A stretch of DNA of 5,899 bases from Reyranella sp. Its GTDB lineage: Bacteria > Pseudomonadota > Alphaproteobacteria > Reyranellales > Reyranellaceae. Shown piece after piece: positions 5,897 through 5,899 of the stretch. Position 1 is the first letter of the stretch, and the number at the start of each line of letters is the position of its first letter. The notes under the pieces were generated by a model. That model was not told where the DNA came from and searched no databases. It saw only the letters and a list, made by a program, of their open reading frames with translations. The stretch is taken from assembly GCA_016780605.1 (NCBI GenBank), contig JADHLS010000376.1:1-5899 (forward strand), read 5' to 3'. A program made the translations under genes and the position numbers.

Positions 5897-5899
5897 TTT

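Overview
The window is a gene-dense, clearly GC-rich stretch of bacterial chromosome. Third codon positions are mostly G or C. The protein families and their sequence style (a monofunctional HisI, a Zur-type Fur regulator, a DUF952 protein, an M81/MlrC-like metallopeptidase, a long GST-like protein) point to an alphaproteobacterium. A soil or freshwater lineage of the Rhizobiales/Rhodospirillales kind is my inference. I see no rRNA, tRNA, CRISPR array, insertion sequence or phage gene, and no base-composition break suggesting recent transfer.

Layout. Positions 2-205 hold the C-terminal end of cystathionine beta-lyase (metC). It is followed 18 bases later, on the same strand, by an unusually long glutathione S-transferase-like protein (224-1297). 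Twelve bases on, and convergent with it, lies a minus-strand pair: a zinc-uptake-type Fur regulator (zur, 1666-2148, GTG start) followed 11 bases later by a small DUF952 protein (1310-1654). The zur gene is divergent from hisI (2223-2657, phosphoribosyl-AMP cyclohydrolase). The 74-base gap between them contains two back-to-back sigma70-like promoters whose -10 elements lie on the same AT-rich octamer. Downstream of hisI, overlapping its stop codon by a TTGA junction, is a small exported, possibly lipoprotein, gene of unknown function (2654-3154, TTG start). An MFS transporter distantly like the fosmidomycin-resistance family follows (3170-4339). Convergent with it, after 15 bases, is a complete M81/MlrC-like metallopeptidase (4355-5881) with a strong Shine-Dalgarno sequence at the window edge.

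How the genes may work together. metC (methionine biosynthesis) and hisI (histidine biosynthesis) are housekeeping genes. hisI, the unknown exported protein and the MFS transporter form a tight same-strand run that could be one transcript. The zur-DUF952 pair is a second likely transcript. Zur senses zinc and HisI is a zinc enzyme, so their shared control region makes zinc-linked control of hisI a testable idea, but no recognisable Zur operator is visible. The M81 peptidase probably has its own promoter beyond the right edge.

Overall this is mostly an ordinary chromosomal region. I found no convincing evidence for a new multi-gene system. The most interesting items are the shared zur/hisI promoter region, the DUF952 partner of zur, and the unknown exported protein translationally coupled to hisI. 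There is no gene-free stretch longer than about 75 bases.
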